A DNA stretch of 45,607 bases, taken from a virus. The DNA lies in the IMG/VR virus record IMGVR_UViG_3300046817_001299, positions 1 through 45,607 of that record; one strand, 5' to 3'. Under the pieces are notes generated by a model, which saw only the letters and a list, made by a program, of their open reading frames with translations, ran no database searches and was not told the origin of the DNA. Positions 8,977-16,725 of the stretch are shown piece after piece. The number at the start of each line of letters is the position of its first letter. Position 1 is the stretch's first letter. The translations under genes and the position numbers were made by a program.

Positions 8977-9186
8977 GAGACACCTCTTCTCGCCCGGCAA
9001 GGGCGGTATGCGAACGTCGAGATGTCTCAGGCTCGGAGCTCGCGGGCATCGCGAACGTCCTCTCCGCTCAAGTGCGGAGCGCTGAGGTTCTCCAGGCCTC
9101 GGCAAGAGGCCGCAGCCTGGAAATGTTCCCGGTCAGCTTGTTTGCGCTGAGGAAGCGCCCGTCCCGGGATCCTGCCTTTCAAAAAA
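8977..9186 (-). other. Structured 210-bp leader between tail tube and tail chaperone-position gene
   Basis: This is the largest gap in the tail block. On the minus strand it can form a CTCCGC/GCGGAG hairpin (9062-9079, six-base loop) and a GGCCTC/GAGGCC hairpin (9095-9111, five-base loop), the latter flanked by CCAGG/CCTGG. A T6 run follows the tube stop, at 9181-9186, but it is not preceded by a stem. These structures could attenuate or process the transcript between the highly expressed tube gene and low-copy assembly genes. No promoter was recognised. Confidence 0.4.
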
Positions 9187-10245
9187 CTACGCCAGGAAGC
9201 TCGATTCCGTATTCACCACGGTCACGGTCAGCACGTCGGCTGCGCCTTGCTTCAGCCAGTGGTCCGGAGAAATCGTGTACTGATAGACGCTCTTGTCGCC
9301 GCTCTGCCCGATCTTCACGGCGTCCGGCACCACGGCCAGCCCGCGGATCTCGATCTTGTGGAAGACGGCGCCTCCGATCAGCGCGCCGAGCACGGTGATC
9401 TTCACTTCCTGCACCGTCGAAGCGAAGAAGTCGTCGTTCGGCGTGCTCACGGCATCGTCCACGAATCGCTGGAACGAAAGCGAAATGTCCGGCCTTCCCA
9501 CCCACGCGCGCAGCCGGTAGAGACCGCCGCCAGGCCCGCGCGAATTCGCGTCGTCCATATTCGCCGTGTATCCGAATTTCACGCTGCCGCGCACGATCTG
9601 CGTGGAGATGTCCACGGGCGCGCCCTGCGCCCCGTAGGCGAAGGTCATATCGTCGGAGCGCAGCAAGTTCAGCGCGCTTAGAGTGGGCGGCGTCGCCAGC
9701 GCTCCGGAGACGATGGCTCCCGCTCCGATGAACGAGCCCGAGACGGCCAGCGGCGAAGAAGCTGGAAAGTCGATGGCCAGGGTGTGCATGCAGCAGCTTC
9801 GCAGCCGTCGCTGCAATCCGGCGGCCGCCGAAGCCTCCGCGTAGATCGTCGTCACCGGAAGATTGTTCCCGTCGGTGTTCGGGTCCATCGGTTTGATGAC
9901 GTGCTGCCACGCGGTCGGCGCGCCGATGTTGTCAGGCTGCGTGCTCGTCACTTTGCCCATCGCGAATGCGGACATCCACGCCAGCAGCCAGGTGTCGCCG
10001 GGAAACGCAAGCGAGTCCTGCAGGTCGCGCTCGATCTCCACGACCTGCGAGCCGAAATCCGTTCCGCGCATCATCAAGTCGCGATCGCTCCAGCGCTTCG
10101 TCGAAGGCTGGCCAAAGGTCGGCGCGGTCACTTCGAAATGCTTTCCCGCGATCAGATCGCTGTCCGCCAGGATGGTCGCGTAGTCCACCTGCTTCTTCTT
10201 CGAAAGCACGAGTATCCTGTTATTCAGGCGTGACGGAATGGACAT
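9187..10245 (-). CDS. Major tail tube protein
   Basis: A 352-aa protein with an ATG at 10245 behind an AAGGAG ribosome site, one of the best in the region, as expected for an abundant structural protein. The sequence has tail-tube character: an N-terminal arm (RLNNRILVLSKKK), beta-rich repeats and conserved-looking stretches such as KRWSDRDLMMRGTDFG and LAIDFPASSPLAVSG. It follows the connector and terminator genes and precedes the chaperone-position genes and tape measure. A sheath gene is absent, so a non-contractile tail is inferred. Confidence 0.7.
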   Translation of the reverse strand: MSIPSRLNNRILVLSKKKQVDYATILADSDLIAGKHFEVTAPTFGQPSTKRWSDRDLMMRGTDFGSQVVEIERDLQDSLAFPGDTWLLAWMSAFAMGKVTSTQPDNIGAPTAWQHVIKPMDPNTDGNNLPVTTIYAEASAAAGLQRRLRSCCMHTLAIDFPASSPLAVSGSFIGAGAIVSGALATPPTLSALNLLRSDDMTFAYGAQGAPVDISTQIVRGSVKFGYTANMDDANSRGPGGGLYRLRAWVGRPDISLSFQRFVDDAVSTPNDDFFASTVQEVKITVLGALIGGAVFHKIEIRGLAVVPDAVKIGQSGDKSVYQYTISPDHWLKQGAADVLTVTVVNTESSFLA

Positions 10246-10263
10246 CGGCTATTCTCCTTTTTT

Positions 10264-10470
10264 TCACTGCGCCGGCATTTCGTCGGCTAATTCAAACGGC
10301 CCGTGCGGCGCCAGCACGCTTTCGAATTCTCCCCGCGTGATTGGCGAGCCGTCGCTCCATTTCTGGGCGATCTCGCCTTTCGCGATCTTCAGCGCGTATT
10401 TCTCGCCGGCAGCGAAAGCCGCGGCTCCTCCGCCGGCCACTCGCACGCTCACAAGGTCGTCTCGATTCAT
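10264..10470 (-). CDS. Small tail-block protein
   Basis: A 68-aa protein starting at ATG 10470, preceded by a GAGGA ribosome site. It has a compact beta-like opening (DLVSVRVAGGGAAAFAAGEK) and an acidic C-terminus. It lies between the tail terminator-like gene and the tube, where Mu and related phages also have a small gene of unknown function. No motif was recognised. Codon use and spacing match its neighbours. Confidence 0.6.
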   Translation of the reverse strand: MNRDDLVSVRVAGGGAAAFAAGEKYALKIAKGEIAQKWSDGSPITRGEFESVLAPHGPFELADEMPAQ

Positions 10471-10481
10471 TTTCGTCCTCG

Positions 10482-10958
10482 CTATTGCAGTTCCCGCGGC
10501 GTGGTCTTCATGGTGATCTCGACGTGATGGCAAAGCGCCGCGCTCTGCCCGTAGGTCGCGAATTCCATCTTGCGCACGGAAGGCGTCGAGCACACTTCGA
10601 TCGTCCCGCCGAGGCTGGTCCCACCGCTGTTCGGCGGCCGCCTGTCAGCGTTCACGGCCTGCAGCACGCTGTCCACAAGCCCGTCGAAGATCTCTTCCGT
10701 GTCGTCGTCGTCTTTCACGCCCATGAATCCCTCGATCAGCATCGAGTCCTGCTGTTGCACGAGGCCTTCGTTCACGCCCAGGTCCGTCAGCTGCGTGTTC
10801 TCGCGCGAGACGAACCAGACGTGCAGCCTTCCGCTGGCCACGAGCAGCTCGCGGTCCTTTTCCGCGCTCAGCATTCGGCGGTAGGTGTAGACCTGGCCGA
10901 TTCCGGCCACGCCTTTCAGCACTGTCGCGATCCGCGCCTTGACGTCCCGCAGCGCCAT
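10482..10958 (-). CDS. Tail terminator / minor tail protein
   Basis: A 158-aa protein starting at ATG 10958, one base after the HK97-gp10-like gene stops. It has the alpha-beta layout of tail terminator (gpU / gp37-like) proteins: an N-terminal helix (LRDVKARIATVLKGVAG), then strands containing LHVWFVSRENTQ and a DGLVDSVLQAVNADR helix. The position between the HK97 gp10-like protein and the tail tube is the canonical place for a terminator. Function is inferred from order and general fold pattern. Confidence 0.6.
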   Translation of the reverse strand: MALRDVKARIATVLKGVAGIGQVYTYRRMLSAEKDRELLVASGRLHVWFVSRENTQLTDLGVNEGLVQQQDSMLIEGFMGVKDDDDTEEIFDGLVDSVLQAVNADRRPPNSGGTSLGGTIEVCSTPSVRKMEFATYGQSAALCHHVEITMKTTPRELQ

Positions 10959-11483
10959 CTATTTCGCCCCTCCCATCGCCGCCAGCGCTCTCCCGATCGC
11001 CGCTTCCACGATTCCTTTCAGCTCGCCCTGCAGCTGGTCCAGCGCCCTCGCGAACATTCCGAATCCGCTCACGCCGCGTTTCGCGATTTTTCTCGCCACG
11101 GCGAAAGCGATCGAGAGCGCCTGCTTTTCGTTCGCCGGATGGAATTTTCTCTCCACCCAGAGCAGCAAAGCTCTCGGCGGCGGAAAGTGGGGCCCGGTCC
11201 CGCTCTCGACATAGCCGGCGTAGGCGCCGCCCGGCTCGCCCGCAAAGATTTTCACCTGGCTGATTCCCACCTGGCGCGAAATGTCGAACTGCACGCTGTT
11301 CAGCAGGTTCCCCGTCGCCACGCGTGGCGGCATCCCGAGAAAAGACGACGAGATATTCTGCTTCACCAGCGCTTCGCCGCGCGCCCCGATGATGCCGAGC
11401 GCTTCGCTGATTCCGCTCTGCACCGCGGTCTGCACGCCGGCGGTCGCCTTGTCCAGCCCGATCACCTGAAAGCGCGCGGGCAT
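10959..11483 (-). CDS. HK97 gp10-like head-tail / tail completion protein
   Basis: A 174-aa protein starting at ATG 11483, which overlaps the upstream stop by one base. It has features of the HK97 gp10 / Mu G-type virion morphogenesis group: an N-terminal helix, TGNLLNSVQF, then the hallmark YAGYVESGTGPHFPPP segment, and a C-terminal amphipathic helix rich in Ala. It joins the head connector to the tail in related phages. The family call rests on the VESGTG-P-PPP motif and neighbours. Confidence 0.75.
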   Translation of the reverse strand: MPARFQVIGLDKATAGVQTAVQSGISEALGIIGARGEALVKQNISSSFLGMPPRVATGNLLNSVQFDISRQVGISQVKIFAGEPGGAYAGYVESGTGPHFPPPRALLLWVERKFHPANEKQALSIAFAVARKIAKRGVSGFGMFARALDQLQGELKGIVEAAIGRALAAMGGAK

Positions 11484-12190
11484 CAGCGGCTCCTCGAAGG
11501 ATGCGTGATGCGATCGAATCCCACGGAAAGATCTTCATGCACGCTTCCGCCGGCCATCGCCGGCCCGGTCTTCGGTCCGGTCGCGTCGTCCGTCACGCCG
11601 ATGTGATCGAAGTAGCGTTTCTTCGCCGCCTTCCCCAGGCCAAGATACTCCTGGCTTTTCGTGCGGTAGTTCACGCTGTCCGCCGCGATGGTGGGATCGC
11701 CAGTCTGCGCGTACTGCGCGGCAAGCGCTTCGAAGCAAAGCCCCGCGGCATAATCGCAGACGGCCTCGAAGTCCTTGTCAGGCACCGTTGATCCGTCGCC
11801 CGCGTGCCTCGCCGTCCAAGTCGCGCGGATGAATTCCGCGTTCGCAGGCTGGACGTCCAGAAGCATGATCTGCGTGCCCGTCGGTGTCTTGTAAAGCTGC
11901 CACTCTTCTTCGAGCAGCAGATTCGGCGGCGTATCTCCAATGGGAAACTCCAGCGATTCGATCGTGGAATATCCCTCCTCATACGCCGCCCCTGTCGCCG
12001 TCGGCAGATTCACCAGCGCTGTCCCCGTTCCCGCGATGTCGCTCACGAGTTCTTGCGGGCGATCCTTCGAGTAGCGTTGAAGGATGGCCTGCTTCAGCAG
12101 TGCGTCTCGATCCCCGGCGTCCAGCTTGTTCGCGGAGTCCTGGAGCGCGATATCGCGCTGCTGCTGAAATTGGTCGAACTCGTGAGCCAC
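11483..12190 (-). CDS. Head-tail connector (adaptor) protein
   Basis: A 235-aa protein starting at GTG 12190 with an AGAGG site upstream. It is largely helical (LLKQAILQRYSKD, DKDFEAVCDYAAGLCFEAL, SQEYLGLGKAAKKRYF), as in gp36 / DUF1320-type or gp6-type adaptors that bind below the portal. It sits between the decoration-like gene and the gp10-like gene, consistent with a connector. The sequence match to a named family is not certain. Confidence 0.6.
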   Translation of the reverse strand: MAHEFDQFQQQRDIALQDSANKLDAGDRDALLKQAILQRYSKDRPQELVSDIAGTGTALVNLPTATGAAYEEGYSTIESLEFPIGDTPPNLLLEEEWQLYKTPTGTQIMLLDVQPANAEFIRATWTARHAGDGSTVPDKDFEAVCDYAAGLCFEALAAQYAQTGDPTIAADSVNYRTKSQEYLGLGKAAKKRYFDHIGVTDDATGPKTGPAMAGGSVHEDLSVGFDRITHPSRSR

Positions 12191-12200
12191 GTCTTAGCCT

Positions 12201-12611
12201 CTAGGTGTTCTTGGCGATGCAGGCCAGGTCTACGGTCAGATCCGCCGAAGTCGTTCCGGGGATCGCCGTCACGTCCACGCGAATCACGTCGCCCGGGACG
12301 AATTCCATGCCTCCGGGTTCGCCGGCGCCCGCCGGCGCGGCAATCACGCCCGGGTTCGCGCCGCCCGTGCGAAGATTATGGGTCGCCGATCCCTGCGCAA
12401 TGGTCAGCACTGCGGTCAGGATCGAGACGCCATTCTTCTTCACGTCGACGGATGTGCTGCCGGACGTGCTTCCCGTGCTTCCGAGCGAGATCTCCACTTC
12501 CGTGATTCGCCCGAAAAACTGCGCTTGCCATTCGGCCACGTCGTTCGCCACAGCCAGAGCGCCGGCCTTGTGCAGCGTCTTCACAAATCGCAATGCCGCC
12601 GTGCTTTCCAT
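12201..12611 (-). CDS. Head decoration-like protein
   Basis: A 136-aa protein starting at ATG 12611 with a GAGAGGGAG ribosome site. The sequence is beta-rich and Thr/Ser/Gly-rich (GSTGSTSGSTSVDVKK, VPGDVIRVDVTAIPG), typical of capsid decoration or small structural proteins. It is separated from the capsid gene by a strong stem-loop at 12632-12665. No conserved motif allows a firmer name. Confidence 0.5.
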   Translation of the reverse strand: MESTAALRFVKTLHKAGALAVANDVAEWQAQFFGRITEVEISLGSTGSTSGSTSVDVKKNGVSILTAVLTIAQGSATHNLRTGGANPGVIAAPAGAGEPGGMEFVPGDVIRVDVTAIPGTTSADLTVDLACIAKNT

Positions 12612-12631
12612 TTCTCCCTCTCTTTTTTAAG

Positions 12632-12665
12632 ACCAGGCCGGCCCGCTTTCCGGGGCCGGCCTGGT
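12632..12665 (-). other. Strong stem-loop between capsid and decoration genes
   Basis: Perfect 12-bp arms (ACCAGGCCGGCC at 12632-12643 and its complement at 12654-12665) with a 10-base loop. On the minus strand it follows the capsid stop at 12703 and is followed by CTTAAAAAAG, not a T tract. It therefore looks less like an intrinsic terminator than an mRNA-protecting or partial-attenuation structure below the most abundant head transcript. Confidence 0.55.
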
Positions 12666-12702
12666 GCTGGATGTTAATCAGGCTCGATCGAGGCCGCTCG
12701 GA

Positions 12703-14250
12703 CTATCCGGCGACGACTTCTTTCCCCACTCCGCGGAAGTCGATTGGTTTCCCGCCGAACACGAATTTGACCTTGTACTGAAGCTGGTCGTTCGTGAACT
12801 GCGTGCCCTGCGTCGGCAGGTTCGCCAGGAAGATCTGCGGCGTGTCGTACCCATCCAGGAAGCCGATCTCCAGGAAGGGCGCGGTCGCCGGGAAGCATCC
12901 GTAGAACCAGTCCGTGACGTCGGTCAGCAGCGGGTTGACGATCACGTTCTCTTCGTTCGCGCCGAATTTCTGATACCAGTTGTTCGTCCCGCTCTGGTTT
13001 CGGTTGATCTGCATCGCCGTCGGCCGCAGGTCCACGGGGATCATGATCCATTCAAGCGGCAGGCCCAGCCGGTTTCCCGAGTCCTTCTCGGATTGTTTCG
13101 CCAGCGCGATGGCGCGGGCGTCCAGCTCGGTCGAGGCAAGCGCCGTCGAGCCGAGGTTGGCATGCGTCGCGTGGAACCACGCCAGGCCGTCCGGATCGTA
13201 GTTCGGCGGCGTGATGAAGAAGTTCGAGACGAAGGTCGCCAGCGTGTGCCGTGCGGCGCGCGCCATGCGGTTCGGGAATTGCGCGATCTTCCCGAGGTCG
13301 TCGTTGCGGATCGTCTCCTCGGAAATCGTCAGCAAGCCGCCGCGCTTCCCGATGGTGTAGCTGATTTTTTCGTCGGTGGGCTTCGTCAGCTCCGTGTAGG
13401 GGCCGGCTTCCGCCACGGTCGGCAGGTCGCTCAGGTAGCCCATGCGGACCCGATCCTGCGTCTTGTAGTCGCCGAGGTTCGCCGTCACGTAGAGCTTTTC
13501 GAGGCCCGGCACGATCTGATATTCGGCGTAGTCCTGGATCAGCTTCTTCGTCAGCGAGCTGAGCAAGATGTTCGGGAAGTCGCTTGTCGCGATGGCTTCA
13601 GATGTTCGCAGGAAGCCGCCGCGATCGAATTGCAGGTCGCGGTCTCCGGTGATGAGCACGTAAGCTTCGCGCAGCCCGCGGAAAGGCCGCGTGTTGCGGT
13701 CGATTTTCGCTTCGCGCACGCCGAGCATGGCGTCCATCGCCAGCTGGATTTTGTCCTGGCTGTTGCGGCCCACCTCGATCACGCCGTTGGCTCGGCCGAT
13801 TTCGCTGAAGGCCGCGAAGGATTGCCGCACCTTCGCGATGTAGGACTCCACCTGCTTCTCGTCGCCCACCGTGCCCGCGAAGTGCTCGCGCACCAGCGTT
13901 TGCGCCGGGATCGGCAGCTTCGATTCGCCGAGCTTGCGCTCCAGCGCCGACGCGAAGGAAACCTTCTTCGCCTCGTCGAGCGCTTCTTTCACCCTGGCCA
14001 TCACTTCGCCGTTCTGCGCGGCAGTCGCGGATCGCGATGCCTCGCGCACGGCGTCAGCGGCGGCCGTCGCGGCGGCGGCGTCGTTCATCGCCACGGCGGG
14101 AATCTTTTCCGCAATGGCTTCCGTCACCTTCGCGAAGAATTCGAAGTGCTTGTCCTCGCCAAGCCCTTCGAACTCCGTCTGCATTTCCGAGGCGCGGCCC
14201 GCATCGATTCTGCGGAGCGCCTCAAGCACTTTCAGGATCGACTCTTTCAT
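12703..14250 (-). CDS. Nested scaffold-capsid product from an internal start
   Basis: Met386 of the 900-aa fusion (ATG at 14250) is preceded on the minus strand by AGAGGAGCAAGC, an AGAGGAG ribosome site five bases from the ATG. This is stronger than many true starts in the window and falls exactly at the linker between the protease and the scaffold. Translation from it would give a 515-aa scaffold-plus-capsid protein lacking the protease, in excess over the full fusion. The precedent is nested in-frame scaffold starts such as lambda Nu3 inside C. What I see is the site; its use is inferred. Confidence 0.6.
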   Translation of the reverse strand: MKESILKVLEALRRIDAGRASEMQTEFEGLGEDKHFEFFAKVTEAIAEKIPAVAMNDAAAATAAADAVREASRSATAAQNGEVMARVKEALDEAKKVSFASALERKLGESKLPIPAQTLVREHFAGTVGDEKQVESYIAKVRQSFAAFSEIGRANGVIEVGRNSQDKIQLAMDAMLGVREAKIDRNTRPFRGLREAYVLITGDRDLQFDRGGFLRTSEAIATSDFPNILLSSLTKKLIQDYAEYQIVPGLEKLYVTANLGDYKTQDRVRMGYLSDLPTVAEAGPYTELTKPTDEKISYTIGKRGGLLTISEETIRNDDLGKIAQFPNRMARAARHTLATFVSNFFITPPNYDPDGLAWFHATHANLGSTALASTELDARAIALAKQSEKDSGNRLGLPLEWIMIPVDLRPTAMQINRNQSGTNNWYQKFGANEENVIVNPLLTDVTDWFYGCFPATAPFLEIGFLDGYDTPQIFLANLPTQGTQFTNDQLQYKVKFVFGGKPIDFRGVGKEVVAG

Positions 14251-15405
14251 GCTTGCTCCTCTCACACCTTTGGCAGCTTTCGGGCCGCCGCCTCCTCCTT
14301 GTTGCGTCGTGCCTGGAGGAGAAACTTTTTTCTTGATCGCGCCGCTCTGCAGCTTCGCGATCTCGCCGGAGAGCGACTTCGAAGCCGCATACGGCAGAAT
14401 CTTTCCGCCCGCGCCAGCTTCCGCGCACATGTCGAGCCCGACGTATTTGCCCAGCCGCGTGGCGAGCAGCGCTCTCTTTCCGTCCTGCACGCCCGGCTGG
14501 AATCCGAAGAACGCAAAAATCGAAACGCCGAAAAGGTCCAGCTTGTTCGCTTCCTTCGCCGCCAGCAGCTTCGCGCGCATCTCCGTTTCGGTCTTCAGCA
14601 GATTCACCACGCCGATGGCGGAGCTTCCATTCATGCGGCACTGCGAAGTCCATCCGGCAGTCAGGTCCGGCAGGTCCGCGCCGCTTCCTTCGTCTTCCGT
14701 CGGATGGCGCCGCCGGAATCGCGCTCCGTTCGCGGCCTCGGCCACCTGCGCCACGACGCTCGAAGGGAAGTAGTGCGGGATTCCGGACTGCCCCTCGACG
14801 CTGCCCTGCGCCCATCCTGATTCCATGATCTGCACCGGCCAGCTCCAGCCGTCATCCACCACGGCGCTCTGCTTCGTCTGCAGAAAGCGCGCCGATTGCT
14901 GCACGGGCACATACGCTGTTTCCACTTCCTGCGGCTCGCCGAAGGTGATCTTCTCGTTCGCTTCATCGTCCTCGTAGCTGATTTGATAAAGCTCGCCGTC
15001 CGGTCCGCGAGCGATCACGTAATCCGGGAAAGTTTCCACCAGGCAGAATCGCCGGTATCCGTCGGTAGTGAGCCCGAAGCTGTCGAGCAGCGCCTGGTCC
15101 AGCTCTTGCTGCTGGTCCTCATAGGAGTCAGCGTCGGCCGCTTCGCTGGCTTTCATGTTGTGCTCCGCCGCGAAGCCGCTCGCGTCGATCCCGAATTTCT
15201 TCGCCAGCGAGAGGAGCTTCTTCGCCACGCCGGCTTTCGCGCTGGAGGGGAGCTGAGTCTGGTCGAATCGCGCCATCGCGTCGCGGACGTGCCCCGCGTC
15301 CTCCACGAGCAAATGCCAGGTACTCGTGTCGTCCGGATTCCCGACGTACGCAAATGACGACGCCGGATAATCTTTTCCGCCTACGCTTTTCGTTTTCGCA
15401 GCCAC
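12703..15405 (-). CDS. Fused prohead protease, scaffold and major capsid protein
   Basis: A 900-aa polyprotein. I start it at GTG 15405, seven bases after a GGAGG site; an in-frame TTG at 15426 lies upstream of that site. Residues 10-80 resemble a DUF6582-type helical domain. Residues about 100-340 look like a prohead protease: His234 (RRRHPTEDEG) and Ser295 (LFGVSIFAFFGF) match the usual His and GVS catalytic positions. About 345-385 is a Gly/Lys linker. Residues 386-540 are an Ala/Glu-rich helical scaffold (delta-like) region. From about 550 to the end is the HK97-fold, Mu T-like capsid region, with RGGLLTISEETIRNDDLG and NYDPDGLAWFHATH. Mu encodes protease/scaffold and capsid separately. 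A second start inside this gene is listed separately. Confidence 0.8.
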   Translation of the reverse strand: MAAKTKSVGGKDYPASSFAYVGNPDDTSTWHLLVEDAGHVRDAMARFDQTQLPSSAKAGVAKKLLSLAKKFGIDASGFAAEHNMKASEAADADSYEDQQQELDQALLDSFGLTTDGYRRFCLVETFPDYVIARGPDGELYQISYEDDEANEKITFGEPQEVETAYVPVQQSARFLQTKQSAVVDDGWSWPVQIMESGWAQGSVEGQSGIPHYFPSSVVAQVAEAANGARFRRRHPTEDEGSGADLPDLTAGWTSQCRMNGSSAIGVVNLLKTETEMRAKLLAAKEANKLDLFGVSIFAFFGFQPGVQDGKRALLATRLGKYVGLDMCAEAGAGGKILPYAASKSLSGEIAKLQSGAIKKKVSPPGTTQQGGGGGPKAAKGVRGASMKESILKVLEALRRIDAGRASEMQTEFEGLGEDKHFEFFAKVTEAIAEKIPAVAMNDAAAATAAADAVREASRSATAAQNGEVMARVKEALDEAKKVSFASALERKLGESKLPIPAQTLVREHFAGTVGDEKQVESYIAKVRQSFAAFSEIGRANGVIEVGRNSQDKIQLAMDAMLGVREAKIDRNTRPFRGLREAYVLITGDRDLQFDRGGFLRTSEAIATSDFPNILLSSLTKKLIQDYAEYQIVPGLEKLYVTANLGDYKTQDRVRMGYLSDLPTVAEAGPYTELTKPTDEKISYTIGKRGGLLTISEETIRNDDLGKIAQFPNRMARAARHTLATFVSNFFITPPNYDPDGLAWFHATHANLGSTALASTELDARAIALAKQSEKDSGNRLGLPLEWIMIPVDLRPTAMQINRNQSGTNNWYQKFGANEENVIVNPLLTDVTDWFYGCFPATAPFLEIGFLDGYDTPQIFLANLPTQGTQFTNDQLQYKVKFVFGGKPIDFRGVGKEVVAG

Positions 15406-15442
15406 GGCTCCTCCTCCTCGGCTCAATTTTGCGACGCGCGGC

Positions 15443-15814
15443 TTACTTCGTTCCCGCGCCCTTGCCCTTCTTTTCGGGCTCCGCCGCCGCTTCCTTCGGC
15501 GCGTCGAAGTAGTGCTTTTTCCCGTCGATGGTGATCACGCAGAAGCGCCCGTTTGCGCTGTTCCCGCGGAAGAGCACCTTGTGATCCTCGATGGCCATCG
15601 CCTCTTCGTAGCTGGTCGGCGCTTCCACACGGAAGACGCGATTCGCTTCGCGCGTCGCTACGGCGCGCTGTGTGATCTCGTCGCCAGGATGGTCCACCAG
15701 CGCCTGTTTGAAGGCTTTCGCGAAATCGCTCTCCCATTTGCGCTGCATTTCCCGCGTGAAGCCGGGGATGTTCGGCGCCGCCGGAATCTGGATTTTGTTC
15801 TCTTCTGTCGCCAT
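15443..15814 (-). CDS. Small head-operon protein
   Basis: A 123-aa protein starting at ATG 15814 behind GAGAGAGG. The N-terminal half is helical (TREMQRKWESDFAKAFKQAL), faintly like ChaB-type phage proteins. The middle has an FRVEAPTSYEEAMAI segment, and the C-terminus is Lys/Glu/Ala-rich (EPEKKGKGAGTK). It lies between the Mu F-like gene and the capsid fusion. Function unknown. Confidence 0.55.
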   Translation of the reverse strand: MATEENKIQIPAAPNIPGFTREMQRKWESDFAKAFKQALVDHPGDEITQRAVATREANRVFRVEAPTSYEEAMAIEDHKVLFRGNSANGRFCVITIDGKKHYFDAPKEAAAEPEKKGKGAGTK

Positions 15815-15834
15815 CGTTGTCGCCTCTCTCTCGG

Positions 15835-16725
15835 CTATCCGGCCGAGACGGAAATTCCCGCTTTTTTCAAAAGGTCGCTCTGCGCCGCCGTCGGCTTCAG
15901 CAAATGCTCCGGGATGTATGGCACCAGCACGCAGTGGCAGTTGATGGTGTTCTCCGCGGAGCCGTTCGGATCGCGCGGGTACATCAGCTCCTCGCCGTCC
16001 ACCAGAAAGGGCTTGTCCACGTCGCGGATCTGCCCGCTCGCTTCCATGTGCGAGAATCGCGGCATCAGCGCGATCGGGATGTGGATCCACTGCTTCTGCA
16101 GCGCGGGCACTGTAGTTTGCAAATCCTCCAGCCGGGCCTGCGCAGCGATCGAATGCACGCGCAGAATCTCATTCAGCGCGATAGTCTCCGCGCGAGCTCC
16201 GATCGGAGAGAAGAGCCCGGTGAACTTGTCCCCGCCGATGGCGCGGCCTACTTGCGCGATCACGTCGGAAACGCTCTGCCCGCCAAGAAAAGCCCGCTGG
16301 ATCGCTCCGTTCAGTTTGCCCGCGGCGTCTTTCGAAAGCCCGGTGATCAGGTCCGCCGTATAGCCTTGCGCGATGGCCAGCGCGGATTCGGAAACTCCCG
16401 CAAAGCTCGGCGCCGGCAGTCCGGCCGCATCCAGCGCCTGGTCGATGCCCACTTCGCCCTGGCCGAAGGACTGCTTCTGCGAATCCTGCACGCTCTGCGT
16501 GAATTCCGTACGGAACTTCTCCATCGCCGCGTCTATGCTCCGCGAAAGCGTGCGCAGTTGCGCCGCCTGGAAGCTCAGCGGATCGACGTTCGAGATGTCG
16601 CCGACAATTCTCTTCCTCGCTTCTTCCAGCAGGTCCATCACGCGCGCGCGCACCTGCGGCCCGAATTCCTTGGCTTGCTTGATCAGCTCCTCGACTTTCG
16701 CCGCGAATCGGCTCTGCGCGCTCAT
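15835..16725 (-). CDS. Mu F-like minor head protein (SPP1 gp7 family)
   Basis: A 296-aa protein starting at ATG 16725, overlapping the portal stop (ATGA). The C-terminal half carries the phage Mu F / SPP1 gp7 signature: TIALNEILRVHSIAAQARL, then MPRFSHMEASGQ, DKPFLVDGEELMYPRDP, and INCHCVLVPY. The N-terminal half is helical. Proteins of this family associate with the portal and are injected or used in head morphogenesis. Its length is shorter than Mu gp30, but the diagnostic core is complete. Confidence 0.85.
   Translation of the reverse strand: MSAQSRFAAKVEELIKQAKEFGPQVRARVMDLLEEARKRIVGDISNVDPLSFQAAQLRTLSRSIDAAMEKFRTEFTQSVQDSQKQSFGQGEVGIDQALDAAGLPAPSFAGVSESALAIAQGYTADLITGLSKDAAGKLNGAIQRAFLGGQSVSDVIAQVGRAIGGDKFTGLFSPIGARAETIALNEILRVHSIAAQARLEDLQTTVPALQKQWIHIPIALMPRFSHMEASGQIRDVDKPFLVDGEELMYPRDPNGSAENTINCHCVLVPYIPEHLLKPTAAQSDLLKKAGISVSAG

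Noticed and set aside
8977-9105. N-terminal extension of the chaperone-position gene to TTG 9105
   Set aside because: Overlaps stem-loops and is Arg/Pro-rich; GTG 8976 has a proper ribosome site.
12664-14820. Long plus-strand open frame opposite the capsid fusion
   Set aside because: Arg/His/Leu-rich antisense shadow typical of GC-rich coding DNA; no family features.
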